From Bacteroidota bacterium (GTDB lineage Bacteria; Bacteroidota; Bacteroidia; Bacteroidales; Paludibacteraceae), in NCBI GenBank assembly GCA_023459355.1, contig JAEWUM010000009.1:139184-203183 (forward strand): DNA of 64,000 nucleotides, in the 5' to 3' direction. The first letter of the stretch is position 1; each line of letters starts with the position of its first letter. The position numbers and the translations under genes are program-made. The notes beneath the pieces are model-generated. The model had not been told where the DNA came from. It saw nothing but the letters and a program-made list of their open reading frames with translations, and made no database searches. Shown piece after piece: positions 1 to 8,909 of this stretch.

Positions 1-213
1 AATGCGGTCGACACCGAACTCCAGAATCAGACTTGTGGCTGTTGTAGCTGCTGCCACCTTCCCCCAGCGGGAAAAAACCACCACCACTTCCTGTCCGAAC
101 AATTCGCCTTTATAAAAAATCCGGCTGCCATGTTCCACAATTTCTTTGTTCACCACCGAAGCGATAATCAAATCCAACTCTTCCGGCATAGCCCCTATAA
201 TTCCCAGTCTCAT
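1..213 (-). CDS. mtnN: 5'-methylthioadenosine/S-adenosylhomocysteine nucleosidase, N-terminal part
   Basis: The enzyme hydrolyses the glycosidic bond of methylthioadenosine and S-adenosylhomocysteine, clearing by-products of SAM metabolism in the cytoplasm. Only the first 71 codons lie in the window, and the reading frame runs off the left edge. The start MRLGIIGAMPEEL is the hallmark N-terminus of the MTAN/Pfs family, and the following VVVVFSRWGKVAAATTATSL matches the family's second strand and GKVxAA segment. The ATG overlaps the TGA stop of the upstream protease gene (ATGA), so translation of the two is probably coupled. The rest of the protein, including the catalytic Asp, is outside the window. 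Confidence 0.88.
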   Translation of the reverse strand, partial: MRLGIIGAMPEELDLIIASVVNKEIVEHGSRIFYKGELFGQEVVVVFSRWGKVAAATTATSLILEFGVDRI

Positions 214-1442
214 GTCGATTTAATTTTAGTAATGCGTTGATATAACGTTGGGTGAGAATAATTGAAAAACACATACAAAGGATGTGGCATCAGGTTACTT
301 AAGGATTTGGCAGAAAGTTTCTTTAAACCGGAAATCAACTGTTCTCCTAATCCATGTTTATTAGCATAGGCATCTGCCTGATATTCATATTTTCTTGACA
401 GCATATTGCCTGATAAATCCAACAGGGTTGAAATGGGTGTGTACAGCGTGAAAAATGCGATGGCATTCAGGTGAAACACTGCTTTTTCACCGCCCAAAGC
501 CTGTGCCAATAAATCGCTGTTCAACATCCAACCCAACAGGTAGAACAACAGCAAACTGAACGGCAGTGAGAAAGTATAGTTTTTCAACACATGTTTGTGT
601 TTGTAATGGCCAATTTCATGCGCAAGCACTGCTACTATTTCGTCTGTGGTCATTTGTTCCATCAGGGTATCGTACAGCACAATGCGCTTTTTGGGCCCCA
701 ATCCGGCAAAATAGGCATTGGCCTTGGTGGAACGTTTTGAACCGTCGATGACAAAGATGTTTTTCAGTTTAAAGTCCACTGAAGTTGCGAATTTTTCAAT
801 GGCAGTTCGTAACGCTCCTTCGGGCAAGGGTGTTTGTTTATTGAATAGGGGAACAATCAATTCGGAGTAAAACATGCCCATCGCGAGACTGAAAATCGTG
901 GTCGCAGCAAATGCCAACAACCAGAAATATTGAGGCGTAAGGGTGTAAATCCAAATGATAACAGACAAGATTAACCCTCCGATGACTATGCTAATCCCCC
1001 ATGATTTGAGTTTGTCGGTAATGAAAATACCCGGAGTTACCTTGTTAAATTCAAACTTTTCTTCTATAACAAATGTATGATACCAGTCGAACGGAATATT
1101 GATGATGTCGTTGACAATAAAAAGTATTCCAAAAAAGAAGAGTGACTGCAGCAACACATGATCAGTCCATAACTGAACCACATGATCAAGCCAGCCAAAT
1201 CCACCCAACAGATACATCAACAGGATGACAACAAAGTTGAACGTGCCTGTAAACAGACCGAAATGTGCATTGGTACGAAAATAATCCTGTTGCCGGTTGT
1301 ATTTGTCTTCATCATAGATATCGGTTAGAATTCCGGGAAGTTGTTTGCGGGAGTGCCGGATATTGAGGATGGTGAGGTACCGGTCGAAGCCGAACTCCAG
1401 AACCAGTATCGCGATTATAACAATAAATAACACCTCAACCAT
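210..1442 (-). CDS. M48 family membrane metalloprotease (Ste24/CAAX protease 1-like)
   Basis: A 410-residue integral-membrane zinc protease of the Ste24 type; bacterial members are thought to act on membrane or misfolded proteins, but the substrate here is unknown. Five or more hydrophobic segments precede the catalytic domain. The zinc motif HEIGH is at residues 275-279 (in VLAHEIGHYKHKH), and the third ligand is probably E353 in KYEYQADA, with D357 completing the ExxxD pattern. The N-terminal CAAX-protease domain includes the NIPFDWYHTFVIEEKFEFN stretch typical of the family. Length is normal. It is the upstream gene of a pair with mtnN, overlapping it by three bases. Confidence 0.93.
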   Translation of the reverse strand: MVEVLFIVIIAILVLEFGFDRYLTILNIRHSRKQLPGILTDIYDEDKYNRQQDYFRTNAHFGLFTGTFNFVVILLMYLLGGFGWLDHVVQLWTDHVLLQSLFFFGILFIVNDIINIPFDWYHTFVIEEKFEFNKVTPGIFITDKLKSWGISIVIGGLILSVIIWIYTLTPQYFWLLAFAATTIFSLAMGMFYSELIVPLFNKQTPLPEGALRTAIEKFATSVDFKLKNIFVIDGSKRSTKANAYFAGLGPKKRIVLYDTLMEQMTTDEIVAVLAHEIGHYKHKHVLKNYTFSLPFSLLLFYLLGWMLNSDLLAQALGGEKAVFHLNAIAFFTLYTPISTLLDLSGNMLSRKYEYQADAYANKHGLGEQLISGLKKLSAKSLSNLMPHPLYVFFNYSHPTLYQRITKIKST

Positions 1443-1525
1443 TCAAACCGTATTTAATGTTGATTTTTCAGAATTTTAGATTTTGCGACACAAAAGTAAA
1501 AAAAATGTGCATAATGATGAAACTT

Positions 1526-1556
1526 TTTGAAGATTTATCATTAAAAAGTATCTTTG
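1526..1556 (+). promoter_or_regulatory. Bacteroidota-type promoter for the phosphoesterase gene
   Basis: TTTG at 1526-1529, a 19-nt spacer and TATCTTTG at 1549-1556 match the class consensus (TTTG, 19-21 nt, TAnnTTTG). The ATG follows 22 nt after the -7 box, so the leader is short. Confidence 0.7.
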
Positions 1557-1578
1557 CACGAATTAAATACGAATATTT

Positions 1579-2772
1579 ATGAGAATATATACATTTGCAT
1601 TCATTATTTTGCTGTTTTCGGTCGTGCTGCCGGACTTGTTTTTTTATCTGAAACTTAAAAAACACCGGGCTAAACTGATTCTACATTTACTTAATGCCTT
1701 ACCGACTACCTTTTTCATCACAATATTCACGATCATGAAGTTTGCTGATACCCAATCTTATCAGCCTTCTTCCTTTCAGTTTTTCATGTGGATGAATTTT
1801 ATATTTATGATAATTTATCTTCCTAAATTAGTGTATATTATATTTCATTTTTTAAACTTCCTGATTAACCTTTTTTTGAAAGAAAAAATCCACCTGATAC
1901 GCTATGCCGGGGTACTGACCGGAATGTTTCTGGTCATCCTGTTTGCACATGGTGCGTTTGTAAATCCAAAGAATGTCGATGTCAGACAAACTGAAATTCA
2001 GGTCAGCGGACTTACCGCTGCTTTCGACGGCTATAAAATTGTACAGATATCAGACATTCACCTGGGAAGCTGGGGAAAGAGTTACAGCTATATGGAACCT
2101 GCTATCAAAAAAATCAACGAACAGCAAGCTGATCTTCTCTTGTTTACAGGCGATATTGTCAACAATTACAGTCAGGAAATGGATGGATGGGATAAATACT
2201 TCCAGCAACTCAAGGCCAAAGACGGTAAATATGCTGTACTCGGCAACCACGACTACGGGGATTATTCCAAATGGAAAACAGAAGGAGACAAAACATCCAA
2301 CCTGACTGCCATCCAGCAGCATATCCGTAATTTCGGATTTAAATTACTCTCCAATGAGTTTGTTCAGCTCCAAAAAGATTCAGGTATTATCGAATTACTG
2401 GGCGTCGGCAATTGGGGAAAACCACCTTTTCCGCAATATGGCGACTTAAACCAGGCATTGGCTGAAACGGATTCAGCAGCCCTGAAAATACTCATGTCGC
2501 ATGACCCATCGCACTGGAAAAGGGAAATACTGGGACATAAAAATATTTTCCTGACCTTATCGGGCCATACTCATGCTGCACAAATGGCATTTAATATGTA
2601 CGGCAAACTCAGATCGCCATCAGCCTGGATTTATGATGAATGGGACGGATTATATCAGGAAGGTGAACAGTATCTGTACGTCAATCGTGGACTTGGGTTT
2701 ATCGGCATACCAGTACGGCTGGGGGTAGCACGGCCGGAAGTTACGGTTATCATCCTGCGAACTAAAAAATAA
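1579..2772 (+). CDS. membrane-anchored metallophosphoesterase (calcineurin-like, YkuE type)
   Basis: A 397-residue protein with about four N-terminal hydrophobic segments (roughly 1-24, 35-53, 66-100, 108-126) followed by a calcineurin-like phosphoesterase domain. The dinuclear metal motifs are all present: DIH at 159-161, GD at 191-192, GNHD at 222-225, SHDP at 307-310 and GHTH at 329-332. Family members cleave phosphoesters, and YkuE-like proteins act at the membrane or wall, but the substrate cannot be read from sequence. The ATG at 1579 follows a good promoter. The next gene starts 4 nt after its stop, so it probably heads an operon with the ABC importer genes. Confidence 0.9.
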   Translation: MRIYTFAFIILLFSVVLPDLFFYLKLKKHRAKLILHLLNALPTTFFITIFTIMKFADTQSYQPSSFQFFMWMNFIFMIIYLPKLVYIIFHFLNFLINLFLKEKIHLIRYAGVLTGMFLVILFAHGAFVNPKNVDVRQTEIQVSGLTAAFDGYKIVQISDIHLGSWGKSYSYMEPAIKKINEQQADLLLFTGDIVNNYSQEMDGWDKYFQQLKAKDGKYAVLGNHDYGDYSKWKTEGDKTSNLTAIQQHIRNFGFKLLSNEFVQLQKDSGIIELLGVGNWGKPPFPQYGDLNQALAETDSAALKILMSHDPSHWKREILGHKNIFLTLSGHTHAAQMAFNMYGKLRSPSAWIYDEWDGLYQEGEQYLYVNRGLGFIGIPVRLGVARPEVTVIILRTKK

Positions 2773-2776
2773 TCAC

Positions 2777-3736
2777 ATGTCAATCAGAGCAATAACAGCG
2801 ATCATAGTAACTTTGACTCTGGCATTTTCATGTACGGTAAAAGAAGATACCATCAAAATCGGTCTGCTGGAAGGCCCCTCAGCTGTGAGTTTTATGGCAT
2901 TGATCGATAAACCTCCGGTTATTGAAGGCAGAAAGGTCGAGTTTATCATTTGCTCCGAACCTCTTCAAATTCAGGCTATGATGATGCAGGGAAAACTTGA
3001 TTTCGCGGTCTTACCTACCGTCATGGCCGCAAATCTATACAATAAAGGAATCGACTACAAGCTACTTGCTGTTCCTGTCTGGGGTACCTTGTATTTGATT
3101 ACGAATAACCCGGCTATTCAGCAGTTGAATCAGTTGCCACAAGAAAAGGTATATTTGTTCGGACAGGGTTCCACAGCTGATGTTTTGTTTCGGAATTACC
3201 TGAAAAAATATGCACTGCATCACATACAACCTGATTATTCCTACTCCACCAACGCAGAACTGTCACACGCCTTTTCACAACAAAAGATAAGCCTGTCGGT
3301 GATTTCCGAACCAATGGTTAGCATCCTGATGGCACAACATACGAACATCCGGATTTTACAAAAAATCGAACCCGAAGAAATACAATCAAAACTTAATAAT
3401 AGCTCATTCGCACAAACCTCATTTCTTGTAAACACTAATCTTACAAAGCATTACAGCACATTGATACGGGCGGTATCAGAACAATATAAAGAGAGTTGCA
3501 ATTTCACTTATCAACAACCTGAAAAAACGGCTGCATTATTAGTCAAACATGGCTTTTACCAGGATACAGCAGTGGCTATACAATCCATTCCCCGATGTAA
3601 CATCAGGTTCAGCTATGCTGCCGATGTGAAAGAAACCGTAATGAATTATCTTAGAATTTTTTATACATTTGAACCTGAAAGTACGGGAGGAAAAATGCCT
3701 GCCGATGATTTTATTTACCGTTTGCCAACAGAATAA
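2777..3736 (+). CDS. ABC transporter substrate-binding lipoprotein (NMT1/SsuA-like)
   Basis: A 319-residue periplasmic binding protein of the NitT/TauT/SsuA type that would deliver a small organic ion or precursor to the fused permease-ATPase encoded next. The lipobox LAFSC puts the lipidated cysteine at residue 19. The mature part begins DTIKIGLLEGPSAVSFMALI, followed by the family pattern of a low-affinity scan (QIQAMMMQGKLDFAVLPTVMAANLYN) and WGTLYLIT. The ligand is not identifiable: nitrate, sulfonate, taurine and pyrimidine precursors all use this fold. The gene starts 4 nt after the phosphoesterase stop and lies 17 nt before the transporter gene. Confidence 0.82.
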   Translation: MSIRAITAIIVTLTLAFSCTVKEDTIKIGLLEGPSAVSFMALIDKPPVIEGRKVEFIICSEPLQIQAMMMQGKLDFAVLPTVMAANLYNKGIDYKLLAVPVWGTLYLITNNPAIQQLNQLPQEKVYLFGQGSTADVLFRNYLKKYALHHIQPDYSYSTNAELSHAFSQQKISLSVISEPMVSILMAQHTNIRILQKIEPEEIQSKLNNSSFAQTSFLVNTNLTKHYSTLIRAVSEQYKESCNFTYQQPEKTAALLVKHGFYQDTAVAIQSIPRCNIRFSYAADVKETVMNYLRIFYTFEPESTGGKMPADDFIYRLPTE

Positions 3737-3753
3737 ACTGAAATGAATCTCTT

Positions 3754-5148
3754 ATGAAGTTCAAGCTAACTCCTGCCTTCTACAGCATCATGCTTTTGCT
3801 GGTTCTCTGGCAAGGCCTGACTATGCTGATTGGTTACCCTGAACTGTTTCCGACCGTGACAGATTTATTGAAGACGATTGCGGCTATGCTGTCAACTTCA
3901 GACTTTTACACTTCCCTAACCATCACCATGCTGCGCGGATTAACTGGATTTGTGCTCTCATTAGCCATAGCTGGCTTTTTAGCAGCTGTTGCCCTGCATC
4001 ACCCATTCTGGAAATCCTTTTTTCACCCCTGGGTGGTAGTTATGCGCTCTGTTCCTGTCATTTCCATTGTTTTAATTGCCCTGTTCTGGCTTTCTCCTCC
4101 GGGACTGCCGGTCTTCATTGCCTTCTTCACCATGTTCCCGATATTGTATCAAAATATACTGAGTGGATTGGAACACACCGACATCAAGCTGGTAGAAATG
4201 GCAAAAACAGTCAACAAAAATAGTTTGCAACGGTTGCGATACATTTACCTCCCTTCGGCACACGCATTAATTTTCTCAGGCATGGCAACGGCCCTGGGTT
4301 TTGGCTGGAGAGCTGTCATCATAGGCGAAGTGCTTGCCGGTCCGCTTCACGGCATTGGTACGGACATGAAAAAAGCACAGGCTTTTATCGATATGAAAAC
4401 ATTACTCGCTTGGACTGTCATCGCTATTGTGGTAAGTTTTATGTTCGACGCATTATTAAAATTGCTTGTTCAACGAAACTGGAAACTATGTTTATCTGTT
4501 ACAGGAAAGCAAATAAAAAACAAGATTATAACTTCTGAAAAAAAGGAGATTAACATCAATGACTTAAACAAATCATTCAACAACAAAAATATACTCCAAA
4601 ATTTGACCCTGAGATTATCGAACGAACACATCCACCTGCTCAAAACGGCATCGGGATCGGGTAAGACCACCCTGATGCATATCCTCGCCGGCATCCTGAA
4701 AAGAGACAGCGGCACCCTTATCTTCAGTCAATCCGAACCGATCATCGCGTATGCTTTTCAGGACAAAAGGTTGATTCCCTGGCTGAATGTGGAACAAAAT
4801 ATAGCCTTTGCCTTACCTCATTTTCCTGTAATAACACCGGAGGATAAAACACGGATAGATGAATTGATACAGGCATTGGAACTCAACAACCAACAGGATA
4901 AAAATCCGGATGCCCTGAGTGGCGGGGAACAACAGCGGGTGGCATTAGCCAGGGCATTGGTACTTCCCTGTCATGTGCTGTTGCTGGATGAACCGCTTAC
5001 GGGCCTGGGACAGACACTGAAAATCAAAATTATCCGGGAAATTGAAAGATTAACCAGGGAATATAAGCCTGTGATTGTTTGGGCAACGCATGAGGAAGTG
5101 GAATCTCACCTTGTAAATCCAACAAACCAGGTTAAGTTTCAGCAATAA
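3754..5148 (+). CDS. ABC transporter permease fused to its ATP-binding protein
   Basis: A 464-residue protein joining two usually separate subunits of a NitT/TauT-type importer. Residues 1-240 form a BPD_transp_1 permease with about six membrane segments; the EAA-like loop is in VEMAKTVNKNSLQRLRYIYLP. Residues 265-464 form an ABC ATPase with Q-loop AFQDKRLIPW (334-343), signature LSGGEQQR (388-395), Walker B LLLDEP (D412, E413) and switch His in WATHEE. The Walker A reads T-A-S-G-S-G-K-T-T (298-306): the first glycine is Thr. The D-loop reads GLGQ instead of the usual ALD. The fusion is in one continuous frame. The substrate should be that of the upstream binding protein. Confidence 0.85.
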   Translation: MKFKLTPAFYSIMLLLVLWQGLTMLIGYPELFPTVTDLLKTIAAMLSTSDFYTSLTITMLRGLTGFVLSLAIAGFLAAVALHHPFWKSFFHPWVVVMRSVPVISIVLIALFWLSPPGLPVFIAFFTMFPILYQNILSGLEHTDIKLVEMAKTVNKNSLQRLRYIYLPSAHALIFSGMATALGFGWRAVIIGEVLAGPLHGIGTDMKKAQAFIDMKTLLAWTVIAIVVSFMFDALLKLLVQRNWKLCLSVTGKQIKNKIITSEKKEININDLNKSFNNKNILQNLTLRLSNEHIHLLKTASGSGKTTLMHILAGILKRDSGTLIFSQSEPIIAYAFQDKRLIPWLNVEQNIAFALPHFPVITPEDKTRIDELIQALELNNQQDKNPDALSGGEQQRVALARALVLPCHVLLLDEPLTGLGQTLKIKIIREIERLTREYKPVIVWATHEEVESHLVNPTNQVKFQQ

Positions 5149-5149
5149 G

Positions 5150-5695
5150 TCAATACCCCTCCCAACTCACAACCTCTCCCAACTTCTTCCTTTTCTTCTC
5201 TCTGGTTTCCTGAGTAGAATAACCCAGCAAAATCACCAGCATCACTTTTTTGCTTCCCGGAATGTCTAATATTGTCCTTATCTTCTTTTCATTCAACCAA
5301 CCCAGCATACAGGTACCAAGTCCCTCGTCGGCGGCAGCCAGACAAATATGAGCCGCCACGATACCCAAATCGAGATGCGGATAATGGATTTGCTTGACCA
5401 TTCCCCCAAACTTCGAAGTAAAGTTGGCATTTTCCTCTACCAATACAATTTGCACCGGCGCTTGTTTGCTGAAGTGATTCATGCCCAGAGCTCTGCTGGT
5501 ACAGGCATCCGCAATTTGCATCCTTTTTTCCGGATCAGTTACCACAATCATCTTCCACGGTTGCGCATTACAAGCTGAAGGAGCCATACGGGCTGCTTCC
5601 AATACACGTTCAATTTTCTCCGGTTCTACCGGCTTATCAGCGTAAGCCCGATCACTTTGGCGTTTTCTCACTAATTCCTGAAAAGATTGACTCAT
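5150..5695 (-). CDS. nitroreductase family protein
   Basis: A 181-residue FMN-dependent oxidoreductase of the nitroreductase superfamily; such enzymes use NAD(P)H to reduce nitro compounds, quinones or enones, and the natural substrate is unknown. The N-terminal FMN-phosphate motif is RKRQSDRAYADKPV, followed by AARMAPSACNAQPW, the family's SACNxQPW substrate and flavin loop. The C-terminal part has GLGTCMLGWLNEKKIRTIL and the VILLGYS strand. Length fits the short bacterial members. It faces the ABC transporter gene, with only one base between the two stops and no recognisable terminator there. Confidence 0.9.
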   Translation of the reverse strand: MSQSFQELVRKRQSDRAYADKPVEPEKIERVLEAARMAPSACNAQPWKMIVVTDPEKRMQIADACTSRALGMNHFSKQAPVQIVLVEENANFTSKFGGMVKQIHYPHLDLGIVAAHICLAAADEGLGTCMLGWLNEKKIRTILDIPGSKKVMLVILLGYSTQETREKKRKKLGEVVSWEGY

Positions 5696-5752
5696 AAATA
5701 TGTTTGCTTTTTATTTTACATCCAAAGATAATACTATTTGCTGAAAATTGGC

Positions 5753-5784
5753 TTTGTGAATGCGCGAATGAATCATTATCTTTG
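5753..5784 (+). promoter_or_regulatory. Bacteroidota-type promoter for tilS
   Basis: TTTG at 5753-5756, a 20-nt spacer and TATCTTTG at 5777-5784. This lies in the divergent gap between the nitroreductase gene and tilS and points towards tilS. Confidence 0.65.
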
Positions 5785-5829
5785 CCGGATACTATCACAT
5801 GGCTGATGTATGTTTAAAACTGAATAATC

Positions 5830-7173
5830 ATGCTACAAAAAGTACAAGATTTCATACAGGAAAACCGGTTATTAGCACCTGAAAAAGGGCCGGTAATCGT
5901 TGGCCTTAGCGGAGGAAGCGACTCTGTTGTGCTACTTGATATCCTGTTGAAATCAGGCTATCAGTGTCTGGCAGCACATTGCAATTTTCAATTGCGAACA
6001 ACAGAATCTTTACGCGACCAGGAGTTTGTTCGCAAACTAGCAAACAAACTAAATACCCCCTTTATAAGCACTGATTTTCAAACCAATAGACACGCAAAAG
6101 AAAAGGGTATTTCCATCGAAATGGCAGCAAGGGAATTACGATACGAGTGGTTCGAAAAAATCAGTATGGAACACGGTGCACAAGCTATCGCGACCGGTCA
6201 CCATCTTGATGATAATATCGAGACTGTATTACTTAACTTAACCCGCGGAACAGGATTAAAAGGGCTGACCGGTATGCCGGTGCGAAACGGAAAAGTTGTT
6301 CGTCCATTACTATCCTCTTCGCGCGCAGAGATCAAGCAGTATATAGAAAAAAACCAACTGGAGTTCGTAGAAGACTCTTCCAATGCATCCACCGACATCG
6401 TACGGAATAAATTCCGGCATGTGATTATTCCTTTGCTGGAAGAAATCAATCCAGCCTTCCGGAATAGCTGTAAAGAAACCATTGAAAACCTGCATGGAGC
6501 ATATAAAATTTATCAGCAGGAAATTTCCATTATCCGTAAAGATATTGTGCACTTTTCTGATTCTGCCCTCTCTATTGATTATTTCAAACTGATACAACAC
6601 GAGGAATATTCAACTATTTTATTTGAATTACTGAGGGATTATGGATTTAACCGGGATCAGATCCAACAAATATTCAGGAGTTTTCAGGCAGAATCGGGCA
6701 AACAATTTTATTCCGGAACACATAGTTTGTTAAAAGACAGGAATAAACTGATTATTCGTCCCCATGTGATAAAACCTGATGATTTATCAGACATAAAAGT
6801 TGACAAAAAACTTAATATCCGCATTTTTGAGAAAGACATAGCTTTTAAGCTATCAAAAGACAATCAAACCGTTCACCTTGATGCCGACAAAATTACTTTT
6901 CCGCTGACAATCCGCAAATGGCAGGAAGCAGATTACTTTTATCCCCTCGGCATGAAAGGCAGGAAGAAACTAAGTGATTTCTTTATCGACTTAAAAATCA
7001 ATCGATTCGACAAAGAAAACATCCATATTGTACTGTCTGATAATCAAATTGTGTGGGTGGTAGGGCTGAGAATTGATGAGCGGGTTAAGGTAACTGAAGA
7101 GACGAAGCGCATATTAGAGATTAAAGAAAGCAGAAAGCGGAAAGCGGAAAACGGAAAACTTGCACAGCACTGA
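5830..7173 (+). CDS. tilS: tRNA(Ile)-lysidine synthase
   Basis: TilS uses ATP and lysine to convert C34 of the CAU-anticodon tRNA-Ile to lysidine, switching decoding from AUG to AUA; it is essential in most bacteria. The PP-loop SGGSDS is at residues 27-32. The ATPase core continues with AIATGHHLDDNIETVLLNLTRGTGLKGLTGM, typical of the family, and the C-terminal TilS domain contains ADYFYPLGMKGRKKLSDFFID. The homologous part ends near ILEIKE. The last ~14 residues (SRKRKAENGKLAQH) are encoded by a CGGAAA-type repeat and look like a translated add-on. The gene converges with recN and overlaps its open frame by 130 nt. Confidence 0.93.
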   Translation: MLQKVQDFIQENRLLAPEKGPVIVGLSGGSDSVVLLDILLKSGYQCLAAHCNFQLRTTESLRDQEFVRKLANKLNTPFISTDFQTNRHAKEKGISIEMAARELRYEWFEKISMEHGAQAIATGHHLDDNIETVLLNLTRGTGLKGLTGMPVRNGKVVRPLLSSSRAEIKQYIEKNQLEFVEDSSNASTDIVRNKFRHVIIPLLEEINPAFRNSCKETIENLHGAYKIYQQEISIIRKDIVHFSDSALSIDYFKLIQHEEYSTILFELLRDYGFNRDQIQQIFRSFQAESGKQFYSGTHSLLKDRNKLIIRPHVIKPDDLSDIKVDKKLNIRIFEKDIAFKLSKDNQTVHLDADKITFPLTIRKWQEADYFYPLGMKGRKKLSDFFIDLKINRFDKENIHIVLSDNQIVWVVGLRIDERVKVTEETKRILEIKESRKRKAENGKLAQH

Positions 7174-8903
7174 AATATCTTTACAAAAAAAACATTTATA
7201 CTATCAATTCTCCGTTTTCCGTTTTCCGTTTTCCGTTTTCCGTTTTCCGCTCCCAACAACTCCCTCGCGTTCTGAATCGCTGCTTCCCCGCGCACTTTAC
7301 CGCTAAGCATCGTGGCTATTTCATCGACTCTTTCGGTAGCTGACAGCTGTTGGATGTAGGTTTCGGTTTGCTGACCGGAATCATCTTTATAAACCCTGAA
7401 ATGATGTTCTCCTTTTGCAGCAATCTGCGGTAGGTGGGTAATGGTAATCACCTGCATGTTGCGACTCATCTGATGCATGATCTCTCCCATGCGGTGCGCA
7501 ATTTCACCGGAAACGCCGGTATCAATTTCGTCGAAGATGATGGTCGGCAAATCGGATTTACCGGCAATCAGGGATTTGATTGACAACATAAGGCGCGAAA
7601 CCTCACCGCCGGAAGCAATTTCTTCGACTTTTTGCATTTCCCTGTTTTTATTGGCCGAGAAAAGAAATTCAACCTGATCAATACCATTTTCAGTATAGTG
7701 CTCCATCGGAATCAGCCTGATTTTAAACTGGATATTAGGCATACCCAACTGTGACAATTGTTGCACCATGTACTGCTCAATAGCGGCAATTTGTGAGACC
7801 CTGCTTTCTGTTAGCAACGAAGCATGCTTCTGCATTTGAGCTAAGGACATTGCAAGATTTTTCTCAAGTTGAATGATATCGTTCTCGTAGGAGTCAATAT
7901 GCTGTAATTGAGCATCAAAATCACTCCTCTTTTCAATCAATGCTTCAACTGAATTCACCTTGAATTTCTGCATCAGCGAATACAATTCACTCAACCGGTT
8001 TTCGGTTTCTTCGAGGCGGGTTGGATTAAATTCCAGGTTTTCCTGCAACAGCATAAGCTCCTGCGTCAAATCTTTTAAATCGATATATGCAGCCTGTATT
8101 CTTTCGAATTTTGAATCTCCTTCAGTGATAAACTTAGCTATTTTCGATAGTGCCGCAACCGACTCTTTAAGTTGCACCAGGCTCCCCTGCTCTCCATCTA
8201 ATAAACCTGTAATTCTGTTTAGCTCCGTTTTTATTTCCTCAACGTGACTCAGACTCTCCTGTTCTGTTTCAAGCGCCTGCTGTTCACCTGCAACAAGTTT
8301 GGCCTCGTGTAACTGGTTGAACTGAAAACGAATGAAATCAGTCTCGGAAGATGCTTTGGCTGCATCAGCTTTCAGTTTTTCCAATGCTTTTTCATCTGCT
8401 TTCCACGCGTGATAGCTTTCGCGGTATTGCTGCAACAATTCACTATTCCGGGCAACTGTATCCAACACTTCTAATTGATAGGCTGCATTCGAAAGCAGCA
8501 GGTTTTCATGCTGAGAATGAATATCAATCAAACGGGAAGTTAAATCACGTAATACAGTTAAAGCAACCGGCGTATCGTTGATAAAAGCCCTGGATTTGCC
8601 GTTGGCAGCCAGTTCCCTGCGGATAATACAATGATGCACATCCTGGTCAAGTTCATTTATTTCAAAGAAATCATCTAAGTGTTTATAGGCGGAAATATCG
8701 AACACCGCTTCAACCACACATTTATCTTCCTCTTTCTTGATGGATTTATTATCTGCCCGCTGTCCCAGTATGAGTGACAAAGCGCCCAGTATGATGGATT
8801 TGCCCGCTCCGGTTTCCCCGGTCAGCACCGATAATCCCGACTGAAAATCAATTTCCAGCGTTGAAATTAAGGCATAATTCGAGATAAATATTGATTTCAA
8901 CAT
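7044..8903 (-). CDS. recN: DNA repair protein RecN, with a repeat-encoded C-terminal extension
   Basis: RecN is an SMC-like ATPase that handles DNA ends during double-strand-break repair. The Walker A motif is in TGETGAGKSIILGALSLILGQR near residues 29-36; a coiled-coil middle follows, then SGGEVSRLMLSIK (signature) and PTIIFDEIDTGVSG (Walker B). Homology should stop at about residue 551 (ARELL, near base 7251), the normal RecN length. The frame then continues 68 codons through an AAAACGG heptamer array and into the antisense of tilS. The tail reads ENGKRKTENGKRR and then low-meaning antisense sequence, so the natural stop seems to have been displaced by the repeat. It follows the DUF4835 gene by 6 nt. 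Confidence 0.92.
   Translation of the reverse strand: MLKSIFISNYALISTLEIDFQSGLSVLTGETGAGKSIILGALSLILGQRADNKSIKKEEDKCVVEAVFDISAYKHLDDFFEINELDQDVHHCIIRRELAANGKSRAFINDTPVALTVLRDLTSRLIDIHSQHENLLLSNAAYQLEVLDTVARNSELLQQYRESYHAWKADEKALEKLKADAAKASSETDFIRFQFNQLHEAKLVAGEQQALETEQESLSHVEEIKTELNRITGLLDGEQGSLVQLKESVAALSKIAKFITEGDSKFERIQAAYIDLKDLTQELMLLQENLEFNPTRLEETENRLSELYSLMQKFKVNSVEALIEKRSDFDAQLQHIDSYENDIIQLEKNLAMSLAQMQKHASLLTESRVSQIAAIEQYMVQQLSQLGMPNIQFKIRLIPMEHYTENGIDQVEFLFSANKNREMQKVEEIASGGEVSRLMLSIKSLIAGKSDLPTIIFDEIDTGVSGEIAHRMGEIMHQMSRNMQVITITHLPQIAAKGEHHFRVYKDDSGQQTETYIQQLSATERVDEIATMLSGKVRGEAAIQNARELLGAENGKRKTENGKRRIDSINVFFVKIFQCCASFPFSAFRFLLSLISNMRFVSSVTLTRSSILSPTTHTI
7129..7249. repeat. inverted heptamer arrays between tilS and recN
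   Basis: Right arm: five perfect CCGTTTT heptamers at 7212-7246 followed by CCG. Left arm (7129-7159): the reverse pattern, AAAGCGG AAAGCGG AAAACGG. The arms can pair into a long hairpin around a ~52-nt spacer and could act as a bidirectional terminator. Both arms are inside open reading frames (tilS and recN tails). The same heptamer recurs near 14915, 15846, 33701 and 54690. Confidence 0.85.
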
Positions 8904-8909
8904 AAGATG

